From positions 1 through 56,138 of the forward strand of contig JARLIM010000008.1 in assembly GCA_031291725.1 (NCBI GenBank): a DNA stretch of 56,138 nucleotides. Reading direction: 5' to 3'. The stretch is from Acetobacteraceae bacterium. Lineage in GTDB: Bacteria > Pseudomonadota > Alphaproteobacteria > Acetobacterales > Acetobacteraceae. Position numbers and translations under genes: made by a program. Below the pieces are notes generated by a model. It made no database searches. It saw nothing but the letters and a program-made list of their open reading frames with translations, and had not been told where the DNA came from. Shown piece after piece: positions 8,131 through 17,626 of the stretch (positions within the stretch are counted from its first letter, which is position 1; the number at the start of each line of letters is the position of its first letter).

Positions 8131-9516
8131 TCAGAAGGGTCGCCGTCCGCCGCCCGGAGGCGACATCTTCGGCATCAGGGCTCCAAGTCCCTGACGCATC
8201 AGACCTTTCTGACCAAGCTTGTTCACCCGCTTCATCATGTCCGACATGTCGTCGAACTGTTTCAGCAGTTTGTTCACGTCTTGCACCGTGGTGCCGGAGC
8301 CGGCGGCGATGCGCTTCTTGCGGCTCGCCTTCAGCAATTCCGGGTTCTTGCGCTCTTTCGGCGTCATCGAGGAGACGATGGCGATCTGGCGGCTGAGCAG
8401 CTTCGGATCGATCTTCGCATCACCCGCCGCCGCCTGCAGCTTCGCCCCACCCGGCAGCATGCCGAGAATGGAGGAGATGCTGCCCATCTTGCCGATCTGC
8501 TTGAGCTGGCCGGCGAAATCTTCGAGATCGAAGGTGCCCTTGGCCATTTTCTTGGCGAGCTTCTCGGCCTCGTTCTGATCGACGAGTTCGACTGCCTTCT
8601 CAACCAGGCCCACCACGTCGCCCATGCCAAGAATACGGCCGGCCACGCGCTCAGGGTGGAAATCCTCCAGCGCATCGAGCTTTTCGCCCGAGCCGGTCAG
8701 CTTGATCGGCGCGCCGGTGACAGCGCGCATCGACAGCGCGGCACCACCGCGCGAATCGCCGTCCATCCGGGTCATCACGATGCCGGTCACGCCCACGGCC
8801 TCGTTGAATTTCTGCGCCGTGACAACCGCATCCTGGCCGGTCATCGCATCGACGACAAGCAGTGTTTCAGCCGGGTTGGTGGCGGTGCGAATCTGGCGCA
8901 CCTCCTCCATCAACGCCTCATCGATCGACAGACGACCGGCGGTGTCGAGGATGACGACGTCGAAGACTTCGCGGCGGCCGGTGTCCATCGCGCGACGGGC
9001 GATTTCCAACGGAGTCTGACCGGCGACGATCGGCAGCGACGCCACGCCCGCGCGCTCGGCCAATTGCTGCAGCTGCAATTGCGCGGCCGGGCGCTGGGTG
9101 TCCAGCGAGGCCAGCAGCACCTTTTTCTTGTCGCGCTTGAACAGACGCAGCGCGATCTTGCCCGAAGTGGTGGTCTTGCCCGAGCCCTGCAAACCCACCA
9201 TCAAGATCGGCACCGGAGAGGCGGCATTGAGGTTGATCGGCACCGCACCAGCGCCGCCCAAGGCCTCGACCAGCACATCGTGCACGATCTTGACCACCTG
9301 CTGGCCGGGCGAAATGCTTTCCAGCACCTCCGCACCCACCGCCCGCTCGCGCGCCTTGGCGATGAAATCCTTCACCACCGGCAACGCCACGTCCGCATCC
9401 AGCAAAGCGAGGCGGATTTCGCGCATCGCCTCAGCCACGTCCATTTCGCTCAGCGCGCCCCTGCGGCGCAGCCGGTCAAAAACGCCCGAAAGCTTGGTGG
9501 ACAATGCGTCGAACAA
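8131..9516 (-). CDS. ffh: Signal recognition particle protein Ffh
   Basis: SRP54 GTPase that binds signal sequences and 4.5S RNA for cotranslational membrane targeting. The NG domain (about 1-290) has Gly-Leu-Gln-Gly-Ser-Gly-Lys-Thr-Thr (P-loop), Asp-Thr-Gln-Arg-Pro-Ala, Asp-Thr-Ala-Gly-Arg and Thr-Arg-Met-Asp-Gly-Asp. The M domain is Met-rich, with Gly-Ser-Gly-Thr-Thr-Val-Gln-Asp-Val-Asn and a Gly/Pro tail. I take the TTG at 9516 as start because it gives the family N-terminus (Phe-Asp-Ala-Leu-Ser-Thr-Lys-Leu-Ser-Gly-Val-Phe) and GGGG lies just upstream. No ATG is available; another TTG at 9555 would add an unrelated 13 residues. Confidence 0.95.
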   Translation of the reverse strand: MFDALSTKLSGVFDRLRRRGALSEMDVAEAMREIRLALLDADVALPVVKDFIAKARERAVGAEVLESISPGQQVVKIVHDVLVEALGGAGAVPINLNAASPVPILMVGLQGSGKTTTSGKIALRLFKRDKKKVLLASLDTQRPAAQLQLQQLAERAGVASLPIVAGQTPLEIARRAMDTGRREVFDVVILDTAGRLSIDEALMEEVRQIRTATNPAETLLVVDAMTGQDAVVTAQKFNEAVGVTGIVMTRMDGDSRGGAALSMRAVTGAPIKLTGSGEKLDALEDFHPERVAGRILGMGDVVGLVEKAVELVDQNEAEKLAKKMAKGTFDLEDFAGQLKQIGKMGSISSILGMLPGGAKLQAAAGDAKIDPKLLSRQIAIVSSMTPKERKNPELLKASRKKRIAAGSGTTVQDVNKLLKQFDDMSDMMKRVNKLGQKGLMRQGLGALMPKMSPPGGGRRPF

Positions 9517-9633
9517 CGAAACCCCGATGGCCCAGCAGGCCGATAGACCGCACAACGAAAAACGCGCCGCTGCGCGAACACTCGCGAGGCGACGGGGAAG
9601 AGGGGGCGAGTATGGTCCTGGTCGGCAAGAGAG

Positions 9634-11061
9634 TCAAGGGCGAGATTGCATGGCCCGCTGCGACAGCGGCTCGCGCTGGGCGAGCAAACCGTCAATCACC
9701 AAGCATAACTCATCTACATTAACAGGTTTGCGGGTGAAACTGGTCAGATTATCACAACTCATTGCCGCCGTTTGGTTGACGCTGCGAAAGCCGCTCATGA
9801 ACACCACCGGCAGCCCGGACACCCGCTTGCGAATACGCGCGGCAAGATCGCTGCCATCGACATTATTATGAAGCACCACCTCCGTCACCAACACATCGAC
9901 ATCCGCCGTGCCAATCCGCTCGGCATGCGCTGCATCATGCGCTTCGACAACAGAGAACCCCAAGGCGCGCAAACGTTGCGCAACATATGCGCGCACCGGG
10001 GTTGCGTCATCGACGAGCAGAATTCGAGGCCCCATCTCAGGCGCCGACACCGGCAGTGACGCCGCCAGTCTGGCGCTTCTGATCTGCCGGAGTCCGGCAT
10101 CGCCCGGCACAGCCGCTGGGGCCGCGACCTTGAGTCCGAGCAGCAAGCACCACAGCCCCAACCCCACCATCGACGCCGCCATACACCACACCGCAAGCGA
10201 CACGCCCCAGCGCTGCGGGAACAATGGCGTGGCCTCCAATCCGCCATCAATCACCAGGCTGATCGGCCAATCGTTCAACTGACGATACACCATCACATGC
10301 GCACCGTCCTCCATCGGCACCACAAAATGCCCGGATGGCTGAGAGGGACGCACATTGAGCCAAGCCCGCCACACCTTATCAGAGACACCGGACCAACCGA
10401 CCCCAGGCGGCCTTGAAACCAGGCTGCCGCCTGAGGCAAACAGCCACGCCGAAGTGGCACCACCAGCAATTCCCAGAAGGTCACGACTGCGTACGGCGAT
10501 CAGCACCTGACGTCGCTTACCATCCGGCCCAATGGGGGTGTAGGCGCGCAGCGCCAACAGAGAATCGTCCGCCGACTCTGCCACGCTGCGCAACAACATG
10601 GCATTGGCCAAGTTTCGCGGCGGACCGACTTCGGTGAATTGCACCGCAAGCGGCGTCAATCCGCTCACACTATGCTGCAGCAACAACGTCCGACCCGATG
10701 CATCCAGCAGTTCTGCCGAAAATACCGACGGCAATCGCATTGCCTCTGCCAGCAGACGGGACGCCCCCTCGGACGCCCCTGCCACAGGGGCGGAGGGCAT
10801 CGCCTCTGCAATAATCTGTGCGGCAGAACCGAGCGAACCAAGAGCACCTTCAAGGCTCGGCCCCACCCGCTCGACGGTTGCGGTTGCGGCAGGTGCGCGC
10901 TGAAGTATCCCGCCTTCCTTCAAGAAAAACAGGCACACCAAGGTGACGACGACCAACGATACGCCAATCGCCAGTCGCTGGGCCTTGAGACGCGCGCCAG
11001 CGGAGAGCGGGGCTATACCCCGTGTGTCAGGCGCCACCAATCCATGATAGCCAGCCTCCAT
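9634..11061 (-). CDS. Membrane-anchored protein with degenerate receiver domain
   Basis: 475 residues from the ATG at 11061, which has AGGAGGGG just upstream. One transmembrane segment at about 30-47, a roughly 235-residue periplasmic region with a PAS/Cache-like feel, a second membrane segment at about 288-312, then a receiver domain at 346-462. The receiver keeps the acidic pair Asp351/Asp352, Ser423 and Lys445, but the phosphoacceptor position is Glu394 (Val-Thr-Glu-Val-Val), coded GAG. It therefore cannot be phosphorylated normally and may mimic the phosphorylated state. No kinase, cyclase or DNA-binding domain is attached, so the output is unknown. An ordinary periplasmic sensor fused to a receiver is a rare layout. 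Confidence 0.75.
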   Translation of the reverse strand: MEAGYHGLVAPDTRGIAPLSAGARLKAQRLAIGVSLVVVTLVCLFFLKEGGILQRAPAATATVERVGPSLEGALGSLGSAAQIIAEAMPSAPVAGASEGASRLLAEAMRLPSVFSAELLDASGRTLLLQHSVSGLTPLAVQFTEVGPPRNLANAMLLRSVAESADDSLLALRAYTPIGPDGKRRQVLIAVRSRDLLGIAGGATSAWLFASGGSLVSRPPGVGWSGVSDKVWRAWLNVRPSQPSGHFVVPMEDGAHVMVYRQLNDWPISLVIDGGLEATPLFPQRWGVSLAVWCMAASMVGLGLWCLLLGLKVAAPAAVPGDAGLRQIRSARLAASLPVSAPEMGPRILLVDDATPVRAYVAQRLRALGFSVVEAHDAAHAERIGTADVDVLVTEVVLHNNVDGSDLAARIRKRVSGLPVVFMSGFRSVNQTAAMSCDNLTSFTRKPVNVDELCLVIDGLLAQREPLSQRAMQSRP

Positions 11062-11176
11062 TCCGCCCCTCCTGCCGTTGCAGCACGCCAGAACACGCCG
11101 CCCCATCGACGTCTACACAGATGGGGCGAACGGACGGTATCATTGCGAAATCTTTCACGTCGGTGACATAAGTCAT

Positions 11177-11226
11177 AAAAAAAATGCTGTCGGCGCCAAT
11201 ATCGGTACCGACAGCATCACTTTTTT
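11177..11226. terminator. Bidirectional rho-independent terminator after infC
   Basis: Perfect 10-bp stem ATGCTGTCGG (11184-11193) with CCGACAGCAT (11208-11217). A run of A's on the left gives a T-run after the hairpin on the minus strand, behind infC. A run of six T's on the right gives one on the plus strand. It ends the thrS-infC transcript and separates it from the receiver-domain gene. Confidence 0.88.
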
Positions 11227-11257
11227 GTGAAACGACTTTCTGTTATACATGTCTCAT

Positions 11258-11791
11258 TTAGCGAGGCGTCAACACCATCACCATTTGACGATTTTCAAGC
11301 TTGGGCATCTGCTCAACCTTGGTCAGGGCGTCCATATCCGCGCGAATCCGCTCCAGAACCTTAATACCGAGATCCTGATGCGCCATTTCGCGACCACGGA
11401 AGCGAAGGGTGACTTTCACCTTGTCGCCTTCCTCAATGAAGGTCTTCATAGCGCGCATTTTGACATTATAATCATTTTCATCAATGTTCGGACGAACTTT
11501 GACTTCCTTGATTTCAATAACTTTCTGCTTTTTCTTGGCTTCATTCTTTTTCTTCTGCTGTTCATACTTGAACTTGCCGAAGTCAAGAATCTTTACCACT
11601 GGCGGATCGGCGTTCGGGCTGATTTCCAACAGGTCGAGGCCGACACTGTAGGCGCGCAACAGCGCGTCACGGGCGCTCATCACACCCTGCATTTCGCCTT
11701 CTTCATCGATCAAACGCACTTGCAGTGCACGGATTTCTTCATTGACCCGCGGGCCATCGTTCTTTGGGGCGGGAATCGGCGGTCTGGCTAT
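11258..11791 (-). CDS. infC: Translation initiation factor IF-3 (probable AUA start)
   Basis: Binds the 30S subunit, keeps subunits apart and checks the start codon. Starting at the ATA at 11791 gives 177 residues, the usual family length, beginning [10 protein letters not shown], with the conserved Pro-Arg-Val-Asn-Glu-Glu-Ile-Arg. AGGAG lies six bases upstream of that ATA. The first in-frame ATG/GTG/TTG codons lie inside conserved sequence and would remove the N-terminal domain strand. Later signatures include [22 protein letters not shown] and the C-terminal Val-Thr-Leu-Arg-Phe-Arg-Gly-Arg-Glu. Rare starts are known for infC and allow self-repression. Confidence 0.95.
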   Translation of the reverse strand: MARPPIPAPKNDGPRVNEEIRALQVRLIDEEGEMQGVMSARDALLRAYSVGLDLLEISPNADPPVVKILDFGKFKYEQQKKKNEAKKKQKVIEIKEVKVRPNIDENDYNVKMRAMKTFIEEGDKVKVTLRFRGREMAHQDLGIKVLERIRADMDALTKVEQMPKLENRQMVMVLTPR

Positions 11792-11917
11792 GGTGATCTC
11801 CTGTCTCAGTTCTTGGGATGACGCAGGCTGGCTTCCGGCCAGACCACGTGGAATGGGTTGTGCCGCTATCGCGCGGTTTGATCAAGCAATGTCACGCAAA
11901 CGCTGCACAGAATTGCA

Positions 11918-13858
11918 TCAAGCGACGGTATCGATGCGCGCAAGATCGGGCGGCATCGCCTCCCGCGCGAGCAGAGCCACCGCATCTTCGAGCGGCAGCA
12001 CCGTCTGTCCGTCCGATCCAAGGCGACGCAGAGCAACCGTGCGCTGCTCTGCCTCCTTGCGGCCGACAACGGCAATGACCGGCACGTGGTTGACCGAATG
12101 TTCACGGATTTTGGCCTGAATCTTGGAATTCGCGGTATCGGTCACCACAGCCATCCCGGCCTTGCGGAACGCCTCGGCGACGTCGTGCGCATAGGGATCG
12201 GCATCCGAGACAATCGTGGCCACCGCCACCTGCACCGGCGACAGCCAGAGCGGGAAGCGGCCGGCATATTGCTCGATCAGAATGCCAAGGAAGCGCTCGA
12301 AGCTGCCCAAAATCGCGCGATGCAACATCACCGGGCGGTGACGGGCACCATCTTCGCCGACATATTCGGCGTCGAGTCGCTCGGGCAGCACGAAATCCAC
12401 CTGCAAGGTGCCGCACTGCCAATCGCGCCCAATGGCATCGCGCAGCACGAATTCCAGCTTCGGACCGTAGAAGGCGCCCTCACCCGGATTGAGTTCATAC
12501 TCCACCCCGGCAATCGCGCAGGCTTCCTTCAGCGCACCCTCGGCACGATCCCACACCTCATCGGAACCGGCACGCATGTCGGGGCGGTCGGAGAACTTCA
12601 CCCGGAAGCTCTCGAAGCCAAAATCCTTATAGATGCTGTCGAGCAATGCCACGAACTGCACCGTCTCGGAGGCAATCTGTGCCTCGGTGCAGAAGATATG
12701 CGCGTCATCCTGGGTGAAAGCCCGCACGCGCATGATGCCGTGCAGCGCGCCGGACGGCTCATAGCGATGACACGCACCGAATTCCGCCATACGCAGCGGC
12801 AATTCGCGATAGCTGCGCAGACCTTGGCGGAAGATCAGCACATGGCACGGGCAGTTCATCGGCTTGAGTGCGAGTGTCTTGTCCTCGTCGGCCACCTGAG
12901 CCTGGAACATATGCTCGCGGTATTTCTCCCAATGGCCAGAGGCTTCCCACAGCGCGCGATCCACCAATTGCGGCGTCTTCACCTCCTGATAGCCGTTCAG
13001 GTTCAGACGGCGACGCATATAATCTTCGGCGGTGCGGTAGAGCTTCCAGCCCTTCGGATGCCAGAACACCGAGCCCGTGGCCTCTTCCTGGAGATGGAAC
13101 AGCCCCATATCCTTGCCGATGCGGCGATGATCGCGCTTTTCCGCCTCTTCGAGCATCTTCAGATAGGCGTCGAGTTCCTTCTGATCGCGCCATGCCGTGC
13201 CGTAGATGCGGCTGAGCATCGGCTTGGTGTGATCGCCGCGCCAATAGGCACCGGCCACCTTCATCAGCTTGAACGCCATGCCGATATCGCCGGTGGAGCG
13301 CATATGCGGCCCACGGCAGAGATCGAGCCACTCGCCCTGCTTATAGAAGGTGATTGTCTCGCTCGGCGGCAGATCGCGGATCAGCTCGGCCTTGAAGGCC
13401 TCACCGCGTGCGGTGAAGAATTCAATCGCTTCCTGGCGATCGTGTTCTTCGCGCACGAAGGCGGCGTTCTTCTGGATGATCTCGCGCATCTTGGCCTCGA
13501 TGGCCGCGAAATCCGCCGTGGTGAAGGGCTCGTTGCGCGAAAAATCGTAATAGAAGCCGTTCTCGATGGATGGTCCGATCGTGACCTGCGTGCCGGGGAA
13601 CAACGCCTGCACCGCTTCGGCCAGCACATGGGCGCAATCGTGACGGATCATCTCCAGCGCGTCTTCATCGCGGCGGGTGATGAAGACAATCTTGGCATCT
13701 TGGACAATCAACGTGGCGAGATCGACGATTTTGCCGTCGAGCTTCATCGCCAGCGCCGCCTTGGCCAGACCCGGCCCGATGGCGGCGGCGATGTCTGTGC
13801 CCGTCACCGGGCCATCGAACCGGCGTTCGGAACCGTCTGGCAGGGTGATGATGGGCAT
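11918..13858 (-). CDS. thrS: Threonine--tRNA ligase
   Basis: Charges tRNA-Thr. From the ATG at 13858 (GAGGATCTC upstream) the product has 646 residues, typical of the full enzyme: an N-terminal TGS domain (1-62), the editing domain (about 63-225) with His-Asp-Cys-Ala-His-Val and the Cys of Asp-Leu-Cys-Arg-Gly-Pro-His, the class II catalytic core (about 245-535) with Met-Asn-Cys-Pro-Cys-His, Arg-Met-Ala-Glu-Phe-Gly and [13 protein letters not shown], and an anticodon-binding domain. The open frame runs on upstream into the glycosyltransferase gene but that part is not coding in this frame. It precedes infC, as in many bacteria. Confidence 0.98.
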   Translation of the reverse strand: MPIITLPDGSERRFDGPVTGTDIAAAIGPGLAKAALAMKLDGKIVDLATLIVQDAKIVFITRRDEDALEMIRHDCAHVLAEAVQALFPGTQVTIGPSIENGFYYDFSRNEPFTTADFAAIEAKMREIIQKNAAFVREEHDRQEAIEFFTARGEAFKAELIRDLPPSETITFYKQGEWLDLCRGPHMRSTGDIGMAFKLMKVAGAYWRGDHTKPMLSRIYGTAWRDQKELDAYLKMLEEAEKRDHRRIGKDMGLFHLQEEATGSVFWHPKGWKLYRTAEDYMRRRLNLNGYQEVKTPQLVDRALWEASGHWEKYREHMFQAQVADEDKTLALKPMNCPCHVLIFRQGLRSYRELPLRMAEFGACHRYEPSGALHGIMRVRAFTQDDAHIFCTEAQIASETVQFVALLDSIYKDFGFESFRVKFSDRPDMRAGSDEVWDRAEGALKEACAIAGVEYELNPGEGAFYGPKLEFVLRDAIGRDWQCGTLQVDFVLPERLDAEYVGEDGARHRPVMLHRAILGSFERFLGILIEQYAGRFPLWLSPVQVAVATIVSDADPYAHDVAEAFRKAGMAVVTDTANSKIQAKIREHSVNHVPVIAVVGRKEAEQRTVALRRLGSDGQTVLPLEDAVALLAREAMPPDLARIDTVA

Positions 13859-13896
13859 GAGATCCTCGCAACAGAATAAGGCCGCCTGATATGCCG

Positions 13897-14805
13897 CTAG
13901 GGCAGCGCCGCGACAACCCTGGCGACGGGGAGATCTGCCAGAACCGGTTCGCTTACAACGATGTTGCGCCGCCCATCCACCCCGCGCGGCATATCGCGCT
14001 CCGGAACCCCCGCCGCCGAGAACAGCGCCACACAGGGGCAACACGCCGCCCCGCAAATATGCAGCGGCCCGGTATCGTTGCCCACGGCGTATTGCGCGCG
14101 GGCGGCGAGGGCGAAAAGTTGAGGAACACTGGTCTGACCGGTCAGATCAACCGCCTCCGGGCAGGCTGCTCGAATAATCTGCCCCAGTTCGATTTCCGCC
14201 TTACCGCCAATCACCACCGGGGTGAGGCCGCGCGCCATCAGGATGCACGCCAATTCGGCGAAATTCTGCACCGGCCACTGCTTCATCCGCCGCGAGGGCG
14301 ACACACCCGGCACCAAGAGCACGAAACGCTCGGGCAGTTCGGGCAACGTCGTGCGCGTCAGAAAGCTGAGATCGGCCACCGGAAATTCGGTGATGCCCGC
14401 AATGCGCAACTGATCCTGCTGCCGCTCGATGGTGTGCATCGCCTCCCGCGCCGGTCCCCATTGCCGGTGCGAACAGCCCCAGGAAATACCCGACCATTTC
14501 GGGCACCCCGCCAGATAGAAATACCAGCGCGAGCGGCTGGAGGTTTGCAGATCAAAGGTGAAATCGAATCCCGAGATCTGCCGACGCAGCCGGGCGAGAC
14601 CGGCAAAATCATACCAGCGCGGGCGGGTGTCGATCTCCACCCTGTCAAACCACCCACTATCACGCGCCATCTGCGCGAAGGGCGCGGTGGTGAGCAGGGT
14701 GATTTCAGCTGTGGGGTAATGGGCGCGGATGGCGGCGAAGGGGCCGAAGGCGAGCACGAAATCGCCCAACGCACTCAGCTTGATCACCAGAATCCGCGCG
14801 CTCAT
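13897..14805 (-). CDS. Glycosyltransferase family 9, heptosyltransferase-like
   Basis: Probable LPS-core or related sugar transferase using a nucleotide-activated heptose or hexose at the inner membrane. The 302 residues start with the GT9 hallmark [11 protein letters not shown] (residues 5-15), followed by Phe-Asp-Leu-Gln-Thr-Ser-Ser-Arg-Ser. The C-terminal domain has Val-Gly-Asn-Asp-Thr-Gly-Pro-Leu-His (about 243-251), the donor-binding motif. It overlaps the upstream family 4 glycosyltransferase by four bases, so the two are one unit. The exact acceptor cannot be told from sequence. Confidence 0.9.
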   Translation of the reverse strand: MSARILVIKLSALGDFVLAFGPFAAIRAHYPTAEITLLTTAPFAQMARDSGWFDRVEIDTRPRWYDFAGLARLRRQISGFDFTFDLQTSSRSRWYFYLAGCPKWSGISWGCSHRQWGPAREAMHTIERQQDQLRIAGITEFPVADLSFLTRTTLPELPERFVLLVPGVSPSRRMKQWPVQNFAELACILMARGLTPVVIGGKAEIELGQIIRAACPEAVDLTGQTSVPQLFALAARAQYAVGNDTGPLHICGAACCPCVALFSAAGVPERDMPRGVDGRRNIVVSEPVLADLPVARVVAALP

Positions 14806-15947
14806 CCCAGCAATTCGCGGTAAACGTCGAGCGTTTTGCGCTGCATTTCAGCGGTGGTGTAGTTCGCCATCACCGATTGCCGCGCCGCCGCCCCCATGGC
14901 CTGCCGTTCTTCCAACGTCAGCGACAGGGCGTAATCCAGCGTATCGGCCAGCGCCTGCGCGTCACTCGGCATGAAGCGCCAACCGGTACGATCGTGCTCG
15001 ATGGTCTCCACAGCACCGCCATGATCGGAGGCCACCACCATCGCCCCCATTGACTGCGCCTCGATCACCACACGGCCAAATGCCTCGGGATCGGTGGAGG
15101 GATTGACCACCACATCAGCCAGTTTCAGCGCCGCGGGCATGTCGTCGCAATGGCCGACAAAGCGCAGACGGGTGGACACGCCACGCCGTTCGGCCAGCGC
15201 GGTCAATTCCTGCACCAACCGCAGCCGCCCCTGATCATCACCGACCAACACCACACAGGCATCGCGGGTGCGCATCAAAGCCAGCGCCTCGATCAGCACG
15301 TCCTGGCCTTTCCAGCGGCTGATCCGGCCCGGCAGCATCACAATGGGATGTCCCACCTCCAGCCGCCACGCATCGTTGAGCTTCATCATCCGCTGCGTGC
15401 TGACCAAAGCCGGATCGAAAATCGCCGGATCGACGCCGCGATGGATCACCCGGATACGCTGCGGATCGGTGCCATAGCGGCGCTGCACCAACTCGGCGAT
15501 GAAATGGCTGATCGCGATGACAATCTCACCCTTGGCCATCACCGCATTGTAGCTGCGCTTGAAGACGGTGCTCTCGTTATAGGCACCGTGGAAGGTGGTG
15601 AGGAACTTCACCCCGGTGCGCCGTGCGGCAATCCAGGCCGACCAGGCCGGCGCACGTGAGCGGGCATGCACGATTTCCACGCCATGCTCGCGGATCACCC
15701 GCTCCAACAGCGCGGCGTTTTTCCAGATGCGATGCGGGTTCTTGCTGGCCAACGGCAGAATGATGTTGCGGCCGCCGACGCGCTCGACCGAGCTGGCATG
15801 CATCCCGCCGGAACTGGCCACCAGGGCCACGCCGCCAGCGCGTACGATGGCCGAGGCCATCTCGACGGTGCCGCGTTCAACACCACCACCGCCAAGGCCC
15901 GGCAATACTTGCAGAATCACAGGCGGCGAGGGAGGCGATTGCGACAT
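14802..15947 (-). CDS. Glycosyltransferase family 4
   Basis: Retaining GT-B transferase, probably for surface polysaccharide or LPS. From the ATG at 15947 the protein has 381 residues. The N-terminal domain opens with Val-Leu-Pro-Gly-Leu-Gly-Gly-Gly-Gly-Val-Glu-Arg-Gly-Thr. The C-terminal Rossmann domain has Pro-Gly-Arg-Ile-Ser-Arg-Trp-Lys-Gly-Gln-Asp and the Glu-x7-Glu signature near Asp-Pro-Glu-Ala-Phe-Gly-Arg-Val-Val-Ile-Glu-Ala. The longer open frame upstream overlaps the divergent hydrolase gene and is discarded. It shares a four-base overlap with the GT9 gene downstream, and only 43 bases separate it from the divergent neighbour. Confidence 0.92.
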   Translation of the reverse strand: MSQSPPSPPVILQVLPGLGGGGVERGTVEMASAIVRAGGVALVASSGGMHASSVERVGGRNIILPLASKNPHRIWKNAALLERVIREHGVEIVHARSRAPAWSAWIAARRTGVKFLTTFHGAYNESTVFKRSYNAVMAKGEIVIAISHFIAELVQRRYGTDPQRIRVIHRGVDPAIFDPALVSTQRMMKLNDAWRLEVGHPIVMLPGRISRWKGQDVLIEALALMRTRDACVVLVGDDQGRLRLVQELTALAERRGVSTRLRFVGHCDDMPAALKLADVVVNPSTDPEAFGRVVIEAQSMGAMVVASDHGGAVETIEHDRTGWRFMPSDAQALADTLDYALSLTLEERQAMGAAARQSVMANYTTAEMQRKTLDVYRELLG

Positions 15948-15990
15948 GATCGCGCTATACCACGCGCGAGACGATTTGGAAGGAGCAGTC

Positions 15991-16740
15991 ATGCAACAAT
16001 CCGGCTTCATCGACCGTGGCGACGGAATTCGACTCGCTTGGACGCAGCTGGAGGGGCGCGGGCCGTGTTTGGTCTTCCTACCAGGGCTGCGCAGCGACAT
16101 GCAGGGCTCCAAAGCCATCGCGTTGCATGAATTCTGTGCGGCCAACGGCCACGCCATGCTGCGACTCGACTATTCCGGCCACGGCGCCAGTGACGGCAGC
16201 TTCGAGGCGGGCTGCATCGGCGCATGGGCCAGCGACGCGCTGCGTGTCATTCAAGCCCGCACGCAGGGGCCGATTGTGCTGGTCGGATCCTCCATGGGCG
16301 GCTGGATCGGCTTACTGCTCTCCCGCCGCTTGGGCGAGCGGGTGGCAGGCTTCGTCGGCATCGCCGCCGCGCCCGATTTCACCGAACGGCTGATGTGGGC
16401 CACCATGACGCCGCAGGAGCGCGAAACCATCCTCACCACCGGCATATTGCGCGTGCCGAGCGAATATGGGGAGGACATGGTGATCACCCGTCAGCTGATC
16501 GAAGATGGCCGCCTGCAATTGGTGCTCGACAGCAAGCTCGCCCTGCCCTGCCCGGTCCGTCTGCTGCAAGGCCAGTGCGACCCGGACGTGCCGTGGGAAC
16601 TCGCCCTGACATTGGCGGCCCATGTCGACAGCCCCGATGTGCAGACCATCCTGATCAAAGACGGCGATCACCGGCTGTCCCGCCCACAGGATCTGGCGCT
16701 ATTGATCGCCACCCTCACCCCGCTCCTCAGCCAGGATTGA
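15991..16740 (+). CDS. Alpha/beta hydrolase (ABHD10-like)
   Basis: Probable carboxylesterase or thioesterase. The ATG at 15991 has GGAAGGAG upstream, giving 249 residues. The fold markers are in order: Phe-Leu-Pro-Gly-Leu-Arg-Ser-Asp (oxyanion loop region), Asp-Tyr-Ser-Gly-His-Gly-Ala-Ser-Asp-Gly, the nucleophile elbow Gly-Ser-Ser-Met-Gly-Gly-Trp (Ser near residue 98), an Asp in Gln-Cys-Asp-Pro-Asp-Val-Pro-Trp, and the catalytic His in Gly-Asp-His-Arg-Leu-Ser. The two motifs around the elbow resemble mitochondrial ABHD10. The substrate is unknown. Its 3' end overlaps the convergent epimerase-like gene by 42 bases. Confidence 0.88.
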   Translation: MQQSGFIDRGDGIRLAWTQLEGRGPCLVFLPGLRSDMQGSKAIALHEFCAANGHAMLRLDYSGHGASDGSFEAGCIGAWASDALRVIQARTQGPIVLVGSSMGGWIGLLLSRRLGERVAGFVGIAAAPDFTERLMWATMTPQERETILTTGILRVPSEYGEDMVITRQLIEDGRLQLVLDSKLALPCPVRLLQGQCDPDVPWELALTLAAHVDSPDVQTILIKDGDHRLSRPQDLALLIATLTPLLSQD

Positions 16741-17565
16741 GGCGAGGCCTTCGCGATAGCTGGGGTGTTTCCAGCGATAGCCCAGCCGTTCCTGCGTGAT
16801 GCGGGAGGCGACTTTGCGATTATCGGCCCAAAAACTGCGCGCCATCTCGCTCATACCGAGTGCGGCCTCGGCATAGGCGATGGCGGGCGGTGCGGCGAGG
16901 CCCAGCAATGCGGCGGCATAGGCGGTCACGACCGCACTTTCCTCCGGCTGATCATCGGCCAGATGCAGCACGCGCCGCCCCGGCGCGAGGCTTTGCCGCA
17001 TCGCCGCCAGCACCGCACCTGCGATGTCGTCACGGTGGGTGCGACCGAAAGCGTGGCCGGGTTTGATCACCCGCCGCGCCCGCCCACTGCGCACATCGTC
17101 CAGCGCCGAGCGTCCCGGCCCGTAAATGCCAGCCACCCGGAACAGATCAACCGCCACATGATCGGCCAGACGCGCCCATGTCTGCTCCGCCTCAATCCGG
17201 CGCGTGGCACGCGGAGTGTCGGCACGGACATCGGAATCTTCATCCACCCAACCGCCTTGCCGATCGCCATACACCCCGGTGGTGGACAGATAGCCCACCC
17301 AGCGCAGCTGCGGGGCGGCTTGGAGGGCGGCTTCATACCGCGCCAACACCGGATCGCCCACCGCACCGGGCGGAGCGGTGGCCAGAATATGCGTGGCGAG
17401 CGCAATTTCGGGGGCCGCATCCTCGAAGTGGCAGATGGTTGCACCCGGTGGTGCCACCACCCCGGCCGGATCGCGACTGGTGGCCACCACCGCCACCCCA
17501 GCCGCGATTGCCGCCCGCGCCACGGCGGCCCCCGTATAGCCCAGACCAAAAATCAACACGCGCAT
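16699..17565 (-). CDS. NAD-dependent epimerase/dehydratase-like protein (YeeZ-type)
   Basis: Atypical short-chain dehydrogenase family protein, 288 residues. It starts with a Rossmann strand and Gly-Leu-Gly-Tyr-Thr-Gly-Ala-Ala-Val-Ala, followed by Ser-Thr-Thr-Gly-Val-Tyr-Gly-Asp, where the Tyr matches the active-site Tyr, and Arg-Val-Ala-Gly-Ile-Tyr-Gly-Pro-Gly-Arg. The later His-Arg-Asp-Asp-Ile-Ala segment is shared with sugar epimerases. The substrate is not known for this subgroup. The 3' end overlaps the convergent hydrolase gene by 42 bases. Confidence 0.85.
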   Translation of the reverse strand: MRVLIFGLGYTGAAVARAAIAAGVAVVATSRDPAGVVAPPGATICHFEDAAPEIALATHILATAPPGAVGDPVLARYEAALQAAPQLRWVGYLSTTGVYGDRQGGWVDEDSDVRADTPRATRRIEAEQTWARLADHVAVDLFRVAGIYGPGRSALDDVRSGRARRVIKPGHAFGRTHRDDIAGAVLAAMRQSLAPGRRVLHLADDQPEESAVVTAYAAALLGLAAPPAIAYAEAALGMSEMARSFWADNRKVASRITQERLGYRWKHPSYREGLASILAEERGEGGDQ

Positions 17566-17626
17566 CCTACGAATTCCCTCAGCGCCGTTTGCTCCGGCTC
17601 ACTCCGGCAGAGTACACTGGGTGGCG

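Noticed and set aside
12086..13879. 597-codon open frame opposite thrS
   Set aside because: Shadow of thrS, no conserved motif.
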